Below, piece after piece: positions 48,693-56,458 of a stretch of DNA of 64,000 bases. The notes under the pieces are model-generated. The model did no database searches and was not told the DNA's origin. It was given only the letters and a program-made list of their open reading frames with translations. Each line of letters starts with the position of its first letter. The first letter of the stretch is position 1. Source of the DNA: Streptomyces sp. NBC_01485 (GTDB taxonomy: Bacteria; Actinomycetota; Actinomycetes; Streptomycetales; Streptomycetaceae); the NCBI RefSeq assembly GCF_036227125.1, contig NZ_CP109435.1, positions 3,038,001 through 3,102,000 of the forward strand. Direction: 5' to 3'. Position numbers and translations under genes: made by a program.

Positions 48693-49808
48693 ATGACGAT
48701 CCGTATCGCCACGTTCAACATGGAGAACCTGTTCCGCCGGCCCACGGCCTTCCGCCTCGCGGACCCGGTGGAGCGCAAGGACATCCTCGACGACTTCGCC
48801 GCGCTGGCCGCGCTACTCGACCTGCCGGTGTACCGGGACCAGGACAAGACGGAGATCGCCCGGCTCATCAAGAAGCACCGGGCGTACGACACCGACCCGA
48901 AGAACCCGCCGCCGCCGATCTTCGTCAACCAGTCCCGCCCGGGTAAGGACTCCGGGCTGTTCAAGACGTCCGGGTCGGGACGCAGAACCAGTGTCGAGGT
49001 CACCGCCAAGGGCCGTGGGGCGTGGGCGGGTTGGGTCGAACTGGGGCAGGACGACCTCGACCTGGACGTGGTGCGCAACACCGGCCGGGTGGTCTCGGAG
49101 GTCGACGCCGACATCCTGCTCACCGTGGAGGTCGAGGACCGGCTCGCCCTTGAGCGCTTCAACACGCAGGTACTGGCCGGGGCGCTCGGCCGGCGGCCCT
49201 ACCCCTACGCCCTGCTGATCGACGGCAACGACAGCCGGGGCATCGACATCGGGATCCTCAGCCGGCACCCGATCACGTCCGTCCGGTCCCACCTCTTCGA
49301 CACCAACCCGGACCGTCCCGACCAGCGCCTCTTCAGCCGGGACTGCCCCGAGTTCGAGATCCAGCTCAACGGCACGCCCCTGGTGATCCTCGGCAACCAC
49401 CTGAAGAGCAAGTCCCACGACGATCCGGAACTGCGGCTGGCCCAGGCAAGGCGGGTCGCGGAGATCTACCGGGCCGCGCTGGAGCGCACCCCGCACGTCA
49501 TCGTCGCCGGGGACCTCAACGACGACCCGGACAGCGACACGGCCAGGACGCTGGAGGGCACCGGGCTGCGGGACGTGATGAGTCACCGGTCCTACCGCGG
49601 CCTCCCCGGCACGCACGGGGAGTGCGAGAGCGAGCGGGACAAGCTCGACTACCTGCTGCTGGCACCGGAGTTGTGGCAGGAGGTGCAGCACGTCGGCCTG
49701 GAGACCCGCGGCATCTTCGCGGACGGCATCAAGGCCTTCGACACCGTGACGTCGAAGGCCGACGCGGCGTCCGACCACGCGGCGCTCTACGCGGACGTCG
49801 ACCTGTAG
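48693..49808 (+). CDS. Endonuclease/exonuclease/phosphatase (EEP) family protein
   Basis: A 371-residue protein of the DNase I/EEP superfamily. Hallmarks are IATFNMENLF at the N-terminus, the metal-binding Glu in LLTVEVEDR, GIDIGILSRHPI, ILGNHLKSKS, the GDLNDDPDS loop and the terminal ASDHAAL with catalytic His. The ATG at 48693 has a perfect AGGAGG site. No signal peptide is present, so it is probably intracellular. The substrate could be a nucleic acid or a phosphoester. The 3' end overlaps the convergent DUF397 gene by 22 nt. Confidence 0.88.
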   Translation: MTIRIATFNMENLFRRPTAFRLADPVERKDILDDFAALAALLDLPVYRDQDKTEIARLIKKHRAYDTDPKNPPPPIFVNQSRPGKDSGLFKTSGSGRRTSVEVTAKGRGAWAGWVELGQDDLDLDVVRNTGRVVSEVDADILLTVEVEDRLALERFNTQVLAGALGRRPYPYALLIDGNDSRGIDIGILSRHPITSVRSHLFDTNPDRPDQRLFSRDCPEFEIQLNGTPLVILGNHLKSKSHDDPELRLAQARRVAEIYRAALERTPHVIVAGDLNDDPDSDTARTLEGTGLRDVMSHRSYRGLPGTHGECESERDKLDYLLLAPELWQEVQHVGLETRGIFADGIKAFDTVTSKADAASDHAALYADVDL

Positions 49809-50068
49809 GAACCGATGAAGGCCCCCCAGGCCGCCGCCCCGAACACGAGCGCGGCCCGGGCGGGTGCCTTGCTGTCCCGGACGGGGACGAGGGAGGGGAG
49901 GTTGTCGGCGAATTCGAGGCACTGGCCGCCGTCCGAGTTGCTGTGACTGCTCTTACGCCAGGCCACAGTGCGGAGGAGGTCGTCAGAAACTTCTACGCAG
50001 TTACCGCCGTCGGTGTTGCTGTAGGAGCTCTTGCGCCACGTCACGCTGCTCAGGTCGATGGCTCGCAC
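49787..50068 (-). CDS. Tandem DUF397 domain protein
   Basis: A 93-residue protein with two DUF397 cores in a row, W-RKSSYSNTDGGNCVEV and W-RKSSHSNSDGGQCLEF, followed by the single RDSKAP motif. A partial internal duplication thus produced a double repeat. It overlaps the upstream XRE regulator gene by 19 nt, giving tight coupling, and the convergent EEP gene by 22 nt. As elsewhere, it likely modulates the XRE partner. Confidence 0.85.
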   Translation of the reverse strand: MRAIDLSSVTWRKSSYSNTDGGNCVEVSDDLLRTVAWRKSSHSNSDGGQCLEFADNLPSLVPVRDSKAPARAALVFGAAAWGAFIGSYRSTSA

Positions 50069-50892
50069 GGCAAATCCTCCAACATACGCAAGATGAACGA
50101 CCGCGACTCGGCTGGGCTCAACGCCAGGTCACGTACCGCATCATATGTGCGGTGAAGACGCTCAACCTTGCCTGATTCCTCGATCAGTTCGCCGCGTACG
50201 TCGTTTTCGGTATAGGCCACGGTCCGACCATCCAGCAGCCGCAGGAACATCGTGTCCGTGTTCATCAGACCGTGCGGGCCGGTACCGAACGGCAGCACAT
50301 GGACAGTGGCGTTCGGGCGTTCCGCCACCTCCAGCAGGTACTCCAACTGACACCGCCATTCCCGAGCGTCACGCAGCGACATCCGCAGCACAGCCTCGGA
50401 GAGGATCGCCCGGAACGGAGGGGCTTCGTCCCCCTCCAGCAGCTTCCGCCGACTCGTACGCGCCTCGATCTGCTGCTCCAGTTCCGCCCCTTTGAAGCCG
50501 CCCGCCACAAGCGCTTCACGCACGTAACCATCTGTCTGAAACAGACCCGGGGGCGCGCTGACCGAGTACTGCCACAGCCCGACGGCCTCCCCCTCGAAGT
50601 TCATGTACCGCCGGTACTGCTCTTTGAACTGCGACAGGTCCGCGATCGCCAGCTCCCACAACGTGAGCAGCATCGGCCCTGTCCCGTAGTACTGGTCCAG
50701 GGCCTCCACGACCTCCGGACTCCCCAGGTTCTGCCCGCTCTCCATCTTCCCGAAGGTCGACGCGGTCCAGCCCAGCACCTCTTCCAACTGCCGCAGGCTG
50801 TCCCCCTTCTCGGCCCGGAGTAAGCGCAGTTCCTCCGCGAACCGTCGCCGAGGGTCCTGACTCCGTCCCGTGACCGCACGCCTCGCCGGCAT
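50050..50892 (-). CDS. XRE-family regulator with DUF5753
   Basis: A 280-residue regulator with an N-terminal helix-turn-helix (FAEELRLLRAEKGDSLRQLE, TASTFGKMESGQNL) and a DUF5753 domain. The domain shows APPGLFQTDGYVREAL in the place of the usual PGLLQT motif and VLPFGTGPHG near the end. The ATG at 50892 has a GAGGAG site. This is the second XRE/DUF397 pair in the window; the first is at 4805-5905. A divergent small gene starts 167 nt away at 51059, completing a typical Streptomyces module. Confidence 0.88.
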   Translation of the reverse strand: MPARRAVTGRSQDPRRRFAEELRLLRAEKGDSLRQLEEVLGWTASTFGKMESGQNLGSPEVVEALDQYYGTGPMLLTLWELAIADLSQFKEQYRRYMNFEGEAVGLWQYSVSAPPGLFQTDGYVREALVAGGFKGAELEQQIEARTSRRKLLEGDEAPPFRAILSEAVLRMSLRDAREWRCQLEYLLEVAERPNATVHVLPFGTGPHGLMNTDTMFLRLLDGRTVAYTENDVRGELIEESGKVERLHRTYDAVRDLALSPAESRSFILRMLEDLPCEPST

Positions 50893-51058
50893 CTCACTCC
50901 TCTTCGCGTTTGTGGATTTTGCGCCGCCGGATGAGCCCCTAGCCCCCGCCCACGGCATGTCGCACCTGCGCCGGGGTCATTCTTACGACGACCCCCACCA
51001 CTCACAGTAGCCCAACTATCACATTTCGTATGTAAGTTGGGTGAAAGGAGCAAACGAC

Positions 51059-51442
51059 ATGCAGCACGAAAGCGGCACCCTCCTCTACGACCCCGCGACG
51101 GACAAGGTCGGTGAGTTCCAGGCCCGGTCCGGCCCCTACGCGATGCTGCGGCCGGTCGGCGGCGGACGGGAATGGCAGGCCGACCCCACCGCCGTACGCC
51201 CCGCCACCCCGCAGGAGCGGATGCGCGCCGGAGTGCGCGCCGCGAACCAACGGCCCCGGACGGACGCGCCGTTCCTCGTCGGTGTGGGCATCGGCCGTCC
51301 ACCCGCGCCGATGCCCGACTGCGTCGAGTGCGAGGACCTGGCGACGCAGCGCGCCGACGCGCGGGCCGAACACGACTACAGCGCCGAGACCGACGCCAAC
51401 GTGCTGCTGCGCCGCCATCAGCGCCAGGACCACCAGGCCTGA
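51059..51442 (+). CDS. Small Streptomyces protein divergent from an XRE regulator
   Basis: A 127-residue soluble protein (MQHESGTLLYDPATDKVGEF). It contains a GGGREWQADP segment that begins the conserved part, and one CVEC motif that could bind metal with nearby histidines. The ATG at 51059 has an AAAGGAG site. Proteins of this type are frequent beside XRE/DUF397 pairs in Streptomyces, but I know no function. It probably shares the divergent promoter region with the regulator gene. Confidence 0.65.
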   Translation: MQHESGTLLYDPATDKVGEFQARSGPYAMLRPVGGGREWQADPTAVRPATPQERMRAGVRAANQRPRTDAPFLVGVGIGRPPAPMPDCVECEDLATQRADARAEHDYSAETDANVLLRRHQRQDHQA

Positions 51443-51612
51443 CGTCCGCCCGACGTCCACAGGGGACCCGTCGCGAAAACGTGACACTCCGATCACCAAG
51501 TGTCACATTCCCACGGAGAAGCCCCCCTGGTCTCCGCGGTACACCGAAGGGCCGCACCGCTCACCTTCGAGGACACCGGCCCCTCGGCCCTCCACCGCCC
51601 CGACAGCAAAAA

Positions 51613-51649
51613 GCTGACGGGGGACCCCGCCCCGGAGTCCCCCGTCAGC
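51613..51649. terminator. glyS terminator (bidirectional)
   Basis: GCTGACGGGGGAC (51613-51625) pairs perfectly with GTCCCCCGTCAGC (51637-51649) across an 11-nt loop. On the minus strand the stem is followed by TTTTTG, a classical intrinsic terminator for the leftward glyS gene. On the plus strand TTCAGTTTTT follows. It can thus serve both sides. Confidence 0.9.
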
Positions 51650-51683
51650 TTCAGTTTTTACCGGCCAGCCGACCGGCCAGGTG

Positions 51684-53066
51684 CTACGCGCCGATGAGAC
51701 GCGCCGCGAGGTAGCCCTCGATCTGGTCGAGGGACACCCGCTCCTGCTTCATCGAGTCGCGCTCGCGCACCGTCACCGCGTTGTCGTCCAGGGTGTCGAA
51801 GTCGACCGTCACGCAGTACGGCGTGCCGATCTCGTCCTGGCGGCGGTAGCGGCGGCCGATGGCGCCGGCGTCGTCGAACTCGATGTTCCAGTTCTGGCGC
51901 AGCGCGGCGGCGAGGCCCTTGGCCTTCGGGGACAGCTCCGGGTTGCGGGACAGCGGCAGGACCGCGACCTTCACCGGGGCGAGACGGTGGTCGAGGCGCA
52001 GGACGGTCCGCTTCTCCATCTTGCCCTTGGCGTTCGGGGCCTCGTCCTCGACGTAGGCGTCGAGCAGGAACGCGAGCATCGCGCGGCCGACACCGGCGGC
52101 CGGCTCGATGACGTACGGCGTCCAGCGCTCCTGGGCGTCCTGGTCGAAGAAGAAGAGGTCCTGGCCGGAGGCCTTGGAGTGCGCGTTGAGGTCGTAGTCC
52201 GTGCGGTTCGCGACGCCCTCCAGCTCACCCCACTCGTTGCCGCCGAACTGGAAGCGGTACTCGATGTCGGCGGTGCGCTTGGAGTAGTGGGAGAGCTTCT
52301 CGGCCGGGTGGTCGTACCAGCGCATGTTCTCCTCTTGGAGACCAAGGCCCGTGTACCAGTTCCAGCGCTGCTCCATCCAGTATTCCTGCCACTTCTCGTC
52401 CTCGCCCGGCTTGACGAAGAACTCCATCTCCATCTGCTCGAACTCGCGGGTGCGGAAGATGAAGTTGCCGGGCGTGATCTCGTTACGGAAGGACTTGCCC
52501 ATCTGGGCGATGCCGAACGGCGGCTTCTTGCGCGAAGTGGTCTGCACCTGGGCGAAGTTGGTGAAGATGCCCTGGGCGGTCTCGGGGCGCAGGTAGGCGA
52601 TGGAGCCGGTGTCCTGCGTCGGGCCGAGGTGGGTGGAGAGCAGGCCCGAGAACTGCTTGGGCTCGGTGAACTGGCCCTTGTTGCCGCAGTTGGGGCAGTT
52701 CACGTCCGTCAGGCCGTTCTCCGGCAGGCGCTTGTGCTTGGCCTCGTACGCCTCTTCCAGGTGGTCCGCGCGGAACCGCTTATGGCAGGAGGTGCACTCG
52801 GTCAGCGGGTCGGAGAAGGTGGCGACGTGACCGGAGGCCACCCAGACGTCGGGGGCCAGGATGACGGACGAGTCGATGCCGACCACGTCCTCGCGCGACG
52901 TCACCATGTAGCGCCACCACTGGCGCTTCAGGTTCTCCTTCAGCTCGACACCAAGGGGTCCGTAGTCCCAGGCGGCACGCTGTCCGCCGTAGATCTCACT
53001 ACAGGGGAATACAAAGCCACGGCGCTTGCTCAGGCTGACGATGGTGTCGATCTTGTCGGCGGCCAC
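51684..53066 (-). CDS. glyS: Glycyl-tRNA synthetase (alpha2 type)
   Basis: A 460-residue class II synthetase of the archaeal/eukaryotic-like alpha2 form used by actinomycetes. It starts [20 protein letters not shown], with CSEIYGG and the PLG motif. A Zn-binding Cys set lies in TSCHKRF and CPNCGNKG. Motif 2 ([23 protein letters not shown]) and motif 3 ([17 protein letters not shown]) are complete. The C-terminal anticodon-binding domain follows. Essential for translation. It is transcribed divergently from the zinc-uptake operon. Gene order with znu-zur is conserved in Streptomyces. Confidence 0.96.
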   Translation of the reverse strand: MAADKIDTIVSLSKRRGFVFPCSEIYGGQRAAWDYGPLGVELKENLKRQWWRYMVTSREDVVGIDSSVILAPDVWVASGHVATFSDPLTECTSCHKRFRADHLEEAYEAKHKRLPENGLTDVNCPNCGNKGQFTEPKQFSGLLSTHLGPTQDTGSIAYLRPETAQGIFTNFAQVQTTSRKKPPFGIAQMGKSFRNEITPGNFIFRTREFEQMEMEFFVKPGEDEKWQEYWMEQRWNWYTGLGLQEENMRWYDHPAEKLSHYSKRTADIEYRFQFGGNEWGELEGVANRTDYDLNAHSKASGQDLFFFDQDAQERWTPYVIEPAAGVGRAMLAFLLDAYVEDEAPNAKGKMEKRTVLRLDHRLAPVKVAVLPLSRNPELSPKAKGLAAALRQNWNIEFDDAGAIGRRYRRQDEIGTPYCVTVDFDTLDDNAVTVRERDSMKQERVSLDQIEGYLAARLIGA

Positions 53067-53225
53067 GGTGCTCTCTTCATAACGACGACGGGCGACGAAG
53101 CGAGGTGCTTCCAGCGAAGCCTTCAGGGTACCGGCGGGGCCTCCCCCTCGACCAAATCGGGACCCCGTCCCCGAGGGCTATACCGCTGCTCTTCGGTGTT
53201 TACCAGGCCCATACCCGAGACCTTG

Positions 53226-53263
53226 TTGACAACGGTTTCCATATTTGTTGAAAATGAGTGTCA
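53226..53263 (+). promoter_or_regulatory. znuACB promoter with Zur box
   Basis: A perfect -35 TTGACA (53226-53231) is followed after 18 nt by GAAAAT (53250-53255). The latter lies within TGAAAATGAGTGTCA (53249-53263), which agrees with the 15-bp imperfect palindrome TGAAAATGATTTTCA-type site used by actinobacterial Zur. Zur-Zn would cover the -10. Transcription would start at about 53262-53263, the proposed start codon, giving a leaderless mRNA. Confidence 0.65.
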
Positions 53264-54219
53264 TGAACGCACGACGACTCATATCCGGCACCGCGATCGC
53301 CGCCGCCACCGCGCTGGGCCTCGGCACCCTCTCCGCCTGCTCCCCCGACAGCGCGGCCGCGGCCAACACGGACAAGTTCGACGTCGTCGCGTCGTTCTAC
53401 CCGATGGCCTTCCTCGCCGAGCAGATAGGCGGGGACCATGTGCACGTCACCAGCCTGACCCAGCCCGGCCAGGAGCCGCACGACCTGGAGATCAGCGCCA
53501 AGCAGACCGCCGCGCTCCAGGAGTCCGACGCGGTGCTCTACCTCAAGAACCTCCAGCCCTCCGTCGACGACGCGGTGGCCCAGTCCGAGGTCAAGACCAA
53601 GATCGACGCCGCCTCCCTCACCACGCTGGAGAAGCACGGCAACGAGGTCGGCGGCCACGCGGCCGAGCACGACGACCACGCGAACGAGGAGCTGGCCGGC
53701 CTCGACCCCCACATCTGGCTCGACCCGGTGCGCTACGCCCAGGTCGCCGAGGGCGTCGGCAAGGCCTTCGAGAAGGCCGACCCGGCCAACGCGGCCGACT
53801 ACACGAAGAACACCGCGACCCTCGTGGCGAAGCTCGAGGCTCTCGACACCGGGTTCAAGACCGGGCTGGCGAACACCAGGACGAAGGTCTTCCTCACCAC
53901 CCACGCCGCCTTCGGCTACCTCGCCGAGCGCTACGGCCTGACCGAGGAGGCCATCAACGGCCTCGACCCCGAGTCGGAGCCCAGCGCCGCGCGCGTGAAG
54001 GACCTTGAGAAGATGGCCAAGGCCGACGGCGTCACGACCGTGTTCTACGAGACGCTCGTCAGCGACAAGACCGCGAAGACCATCGCCTCCGACGCCGGCC
54101 TGAAGACGGACGTCCTCGACCCGATCGAGGGCATCACCGCCAAGTCCAAGGGCACGGACTACTTCTCGGTCCAGGAGGCCAACCTCAAGGCGCTGAAGAC
54201 GGCCCTGGGAAGCAAATGA
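53263..54219 (+). CDS. znuA: Zinc ABC transporter substrate-binding lipoprotein
   Basis: A 318-residue cluster-A-I (ZnuA/TroA) lipoprotein. The lipobox LSAC puts the lipidated cysteine near residue 26. Metal-site histidines are seen in QEPHDLEIS, DPHIWLDP and TTHAAFGYLA, with the acidic ligand in the last lobe. A short His/Asp loop (EHDDHANEE) is typical of zinc importers. The ATG at 53263 is chosen since the one at 53254 lies within the Zur box and would add only three residues. First gene of the operon znuA-znuC-znuB, probably with zur. Confidence 0.93.
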   Translation: MNARRLISGTAIAAATALGLGTLSACSPDSAAAANTDKFDVVASFYPMAFLAEQIGGDHVHVTSLTQPGQEPHDLEISAKQTAALQESDAVLYLKNLQPSVDDAVAQSEVKTKIDAASLTTLEKHGNEVGGHAAEHDDHANEELAGLDPHIWLDPVRYAQVAEGVGKAFEKADPANAADYTKNTATLVAKLEALDTGFKTGLANTRTKVFLTTHAAFGYLAERYGLTEEAINGLDPESEPSAARVKDLEKMAKADGVTTVFYETLVSDKTAKTIASDAGLKTDVLDPIEGITAKSKGTDYFSVQEANLKALKTALGSK

Positions 54220-54268
54220 CCAGCTCGATGATCAGTTCAGCTCGATGATCAGCATGGAGGACGACGAC

Positions 54269-55042
54269 ATGGCCGAGCCCGAGCCCGTCATCTCGCTGCG
54301 CGGAGTCCGCGCAGACCTGGGCGCACGCCCCGTCCTCCGGGGCATCGACCTCACCGTGCGGCGCGGTGAGGTCGTCGCCCTGCTCGGCGCCAACGGCTCC
54401 GGCAAGTCCACCGCCGTACGCAGCGTGATCGGTCAAGTGCCCCTCGTCGAGGGCGAGATCGAGCTGTTCGGCACCCCGCGCCGCCGCTTCCGGGACTGGT
54501 CGCGGATCGGGTACGTCCCGCAGCGCACGACCGCCGCGGGCGGGGTCCCGGCCACGGTGACGGAGATCGTCTCCTCGGGCCGCCTCTCCCGCACCCGCTT
54601 CGGCGTCTTCCGCAAGGCCGACCGGGACGCCGTACGGCGCGCCCTGGAGCTCGTCGGCATGGCGGACCGCGCGAAGGACAACGTCGACGCCCTCTCCGGC
54701 GGCCAGCACCAGCGCGTGCTGATCGCCCGCGCCCTGGCCTGCGAACCCGAGCTGCTGATCATGGACGAGCCGATGGCGGGCGTCGACCTGGCCAGCCAGG
54801 AGGTCCTGGCGCGGACACTGCGCGAGCAGGTCGCGGCCGGTACGACCGTCCTGCTCGTCCTGCACGAACTGGGCCCCCTGGAGCCCCTGATCGACCGGGC
54901 GGTCGTCCTGCGCGACGGCTGCGTGCTGCACGACGGCCCACCCCCACAGGCCGTCGGTCAGCATGCCCTCCCCGGCCACGACCACGTGCACCCGCACGCA
55001 CCCGCGGGCGCCGAACCGATCCGCACGGGACTGCTGAGCTGA
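54269..55042 (+). CDS. znuC: Zinc ABC transporter ATP-binding protein
   Basis: A 257-residue ATPase. Walker A is GANGSGKS (40-47), signature ALSGGQHQRVLIARAL, Walker B LLIMDEPMAGVD and switch His in VLHELG. The DEPMAGVD form is typical of the metal-type (ZnuC/MntB) group. A His-rich C-terminal segment (HALPGHDHVHPHAP) may sense or bind zinc. ATG 54269 is preceded by GGAGG 8 nt upstream; an ATG at 54245 is less well placed. The stop overlaps the znuB start by one base (TGATG). Confidence 0.93.
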   Translation: MAEPEPVISLRGVRADLGARPVLRGIDLTVRRGEVVALLGANGSGKSTAVRSVIGQVPLVEGEIELFGTPRRRFRDWSRIGYVPQRTTAAGGVPATVTEIVSSGRLSRTRFGVFRKADRDAVRRALELVGMADRAKDNVDALSGGQHQRVLIARALACEPELLIMDEPMAGVDLASQEVLARTLREQVAAGTTVLLVLHELGPLEPLIDRAVVLRDGCVLHDGPPPQAVGQHALPGHDHVHPHAPAGAEPIRTGLLS

Positions 55043-55944
55043 TGGACCTCCTGAACTACGCCTTCATGCAGCGGGCGCTGCTCGCCGCGGTCCTGGTCGG
55101 CATCACCGCCCCCGCCGTCGGCATCTACCTCGTCCAGCGCCGCCAGGCCCTCATGGGCGACGGCATCGGCCACGTCGCGATGACCGGCGTCGGCCTCGGC
55201 TTCCTGCTGTCCTGGTCCCCGGTGTGGATGGCCACGGCCGTCTCGGTCCTGGGCGCGGTCGTCATGGAACTCATCCGCTGGTACGGCAGGACCCGCGGCG
55301 ACATCGCCCTCGCCATGCTCTTCTACGGCGGCATGGCCGGCGGCGTGATGTTCATCAACCTCGCGCCGGGCGGCTCCAACGCCAACCTGACGTCGTACCT
55401 CTTCGGCTCGCTGTCGACGGTGTCGGATTCGGACGTCACGGCGATCTGCGTGCTCGCCGCCTTCGTCATCGTGGTCACCCTCGGCCTGCGCCGCCAGCTC
55501 TTCGCCGTCAGCCAGGACGAGGAGTTCGCGCGGGTGACGGGCCTGCCGGTGCGGGCGCTGAACCTGCTGACGGCGATCACGGCGGCGGTCACCGTGACGG
55601 TCGCGATGCGCGTGGTGGGCCTGCTGCTGGTGAGCGCGCTGATGGTGGTCCCGGTGGCCGCCGCCCAGCAGCTCAGCCGCAGTTTCGCCGCCACCTTCGC
55701 CATCGCGGTGGCGATCGGCGTGACCGTGACCATCGGCGGCACGGTCACCTCGTACTACCAGGACGTCCCGCCCGGCGCGACGATCGTGCTGCTGACCATC
55801 GCCGCGTTCGTCGCGCTGAGCCTGCTGGCCGCGCCCCTGACCCGCCGCCGCGCCCGCGCCCTGGCCGCCGGGCAGCCCGCCGGCGACCCTGCGGAGTGTG
55901 CGATTCCGGCCACCCGGGGGTCGGGGGACGGGACCGGCGTCTGA
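55042..55944 (+). CDS. znuB: Zinc ABC transporter permease
   Basis: A 300-residue ABC-3 family permease with about eight to nine membrane helices. Family motifs are YLVQRRQALMGDGIGHVAMTGVGLG near helix 2 and the GLPVRALNLLTAITAAVTVTVAMRVVGLLLVSALMV core. A C-terminal cytoplasmic tail has RRRARALAAGQ. It overlaps znuC by one base. The zur gene follows 59 nt later on the same strand. Confidence 0.93.
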   Translation: MDLLNYAFMQRALLAAVLVGITAPAVGIYLVQRRQALMGDGIGHVAMTGVGLGFLLSWSPVWMATAVSVLGAVVMELIRWYGRTRGDIALAMLFYGGMAGGVMFINLAPGGSNANLTSYLFGSLSTVSDSDVTAICVLAAFVIVVTLGLRRQLFAVSQDEEFARVTGLPVRALNLLTAITAAVTVTVAMRVVGLLLVSALMVVPVAAAQQLSRSFAATFAIAVAIGVTVTIGGTVTSYYQDVPPGATIVLLTIAAFVALSLLAAPLTRRRARALAAGQPAGDPAECAIPATRGSGDGTGV

Positions 55945-56003
55945 CCGCGCACAGTCCGGGCTGGCACAATGGCCCGGCAAGCCGCAGACGTGAGGAGGCA
56001 ACG

Positions 56004-56414
56004 GTGACTACCGCTGGACCGCCCGTGAAAGGCCGCTCCACCCGGCAGCGGGCCGCCGTGGCAGCGGCGCTCGACGAAGTCGACGAGTTCCGCAGCGCGC
56101 AGGACCTGCACGACATGCTCAAGCACAAGGGCGACTCCGTCGGCCTGACCACGGTCTACCGCACCCTTCAGTCCCTCGCCGACGCCGGCGAGGTCGACGT
56201 CCTGCGCACGTCGGACGGCGAGTCGGTGTACCGGCGCTGCTCCACCGGCGACCACCACCACCACCTCGTCTGCCGCCTCTGCGGCAAGGCCGTGGAGGTG
56301 GAGGGGCCTGCGGTGGAGAAGTGGGCGGAGGCGATCGCCGCGGAGCACGGGTATGTGAACGTGGCTCATACGGTGGAGATCTTCGGGACCTGCGCGGACT
56401 GCTCCGCAGGGTGA
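56004..56414 (+). CDS. zur: Zinc uptake regulator, Fur family
   Basis: A 136-residue Fur-family repressor. The winged helix is at about 10-80 (QRAAVAAALDEVDEFRSAQD, VGLTTVYRTLQSLADAGEVD). Zinc sites are GDHHHHLVCRLCGKAVEVEG and CADCSAG, giving the structural C-x2-C plus C-x2-C site and the regulatory histidines. The GTG at 56004 follows GAGGAGG. It represses the zinc uptake operon when zinc is ample. In S. coelicolor the orthologue also controls ribosomal protein paralogues and a zincophore. Here it directly follows the genes it regulates. Confidence 0.95.
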   Translation: MTTAGPPVKGRSTRQRAAVAAALDEVDEFRSAQDLHDMLKHKGDSVGLTTVYRTLQSLADAGEVDVLRTSDGESVYRRCSTGDHHHHLVCRLCGKAVEVEGPAVEKWAEAIAAEHGYVNVAHTVEIFGTCADCSAG

Positions 56415-56458
56415 GCCGTGTGTTCGGTGCGGGTGGGTCTGGCGGTTGAGCGGGGGCT

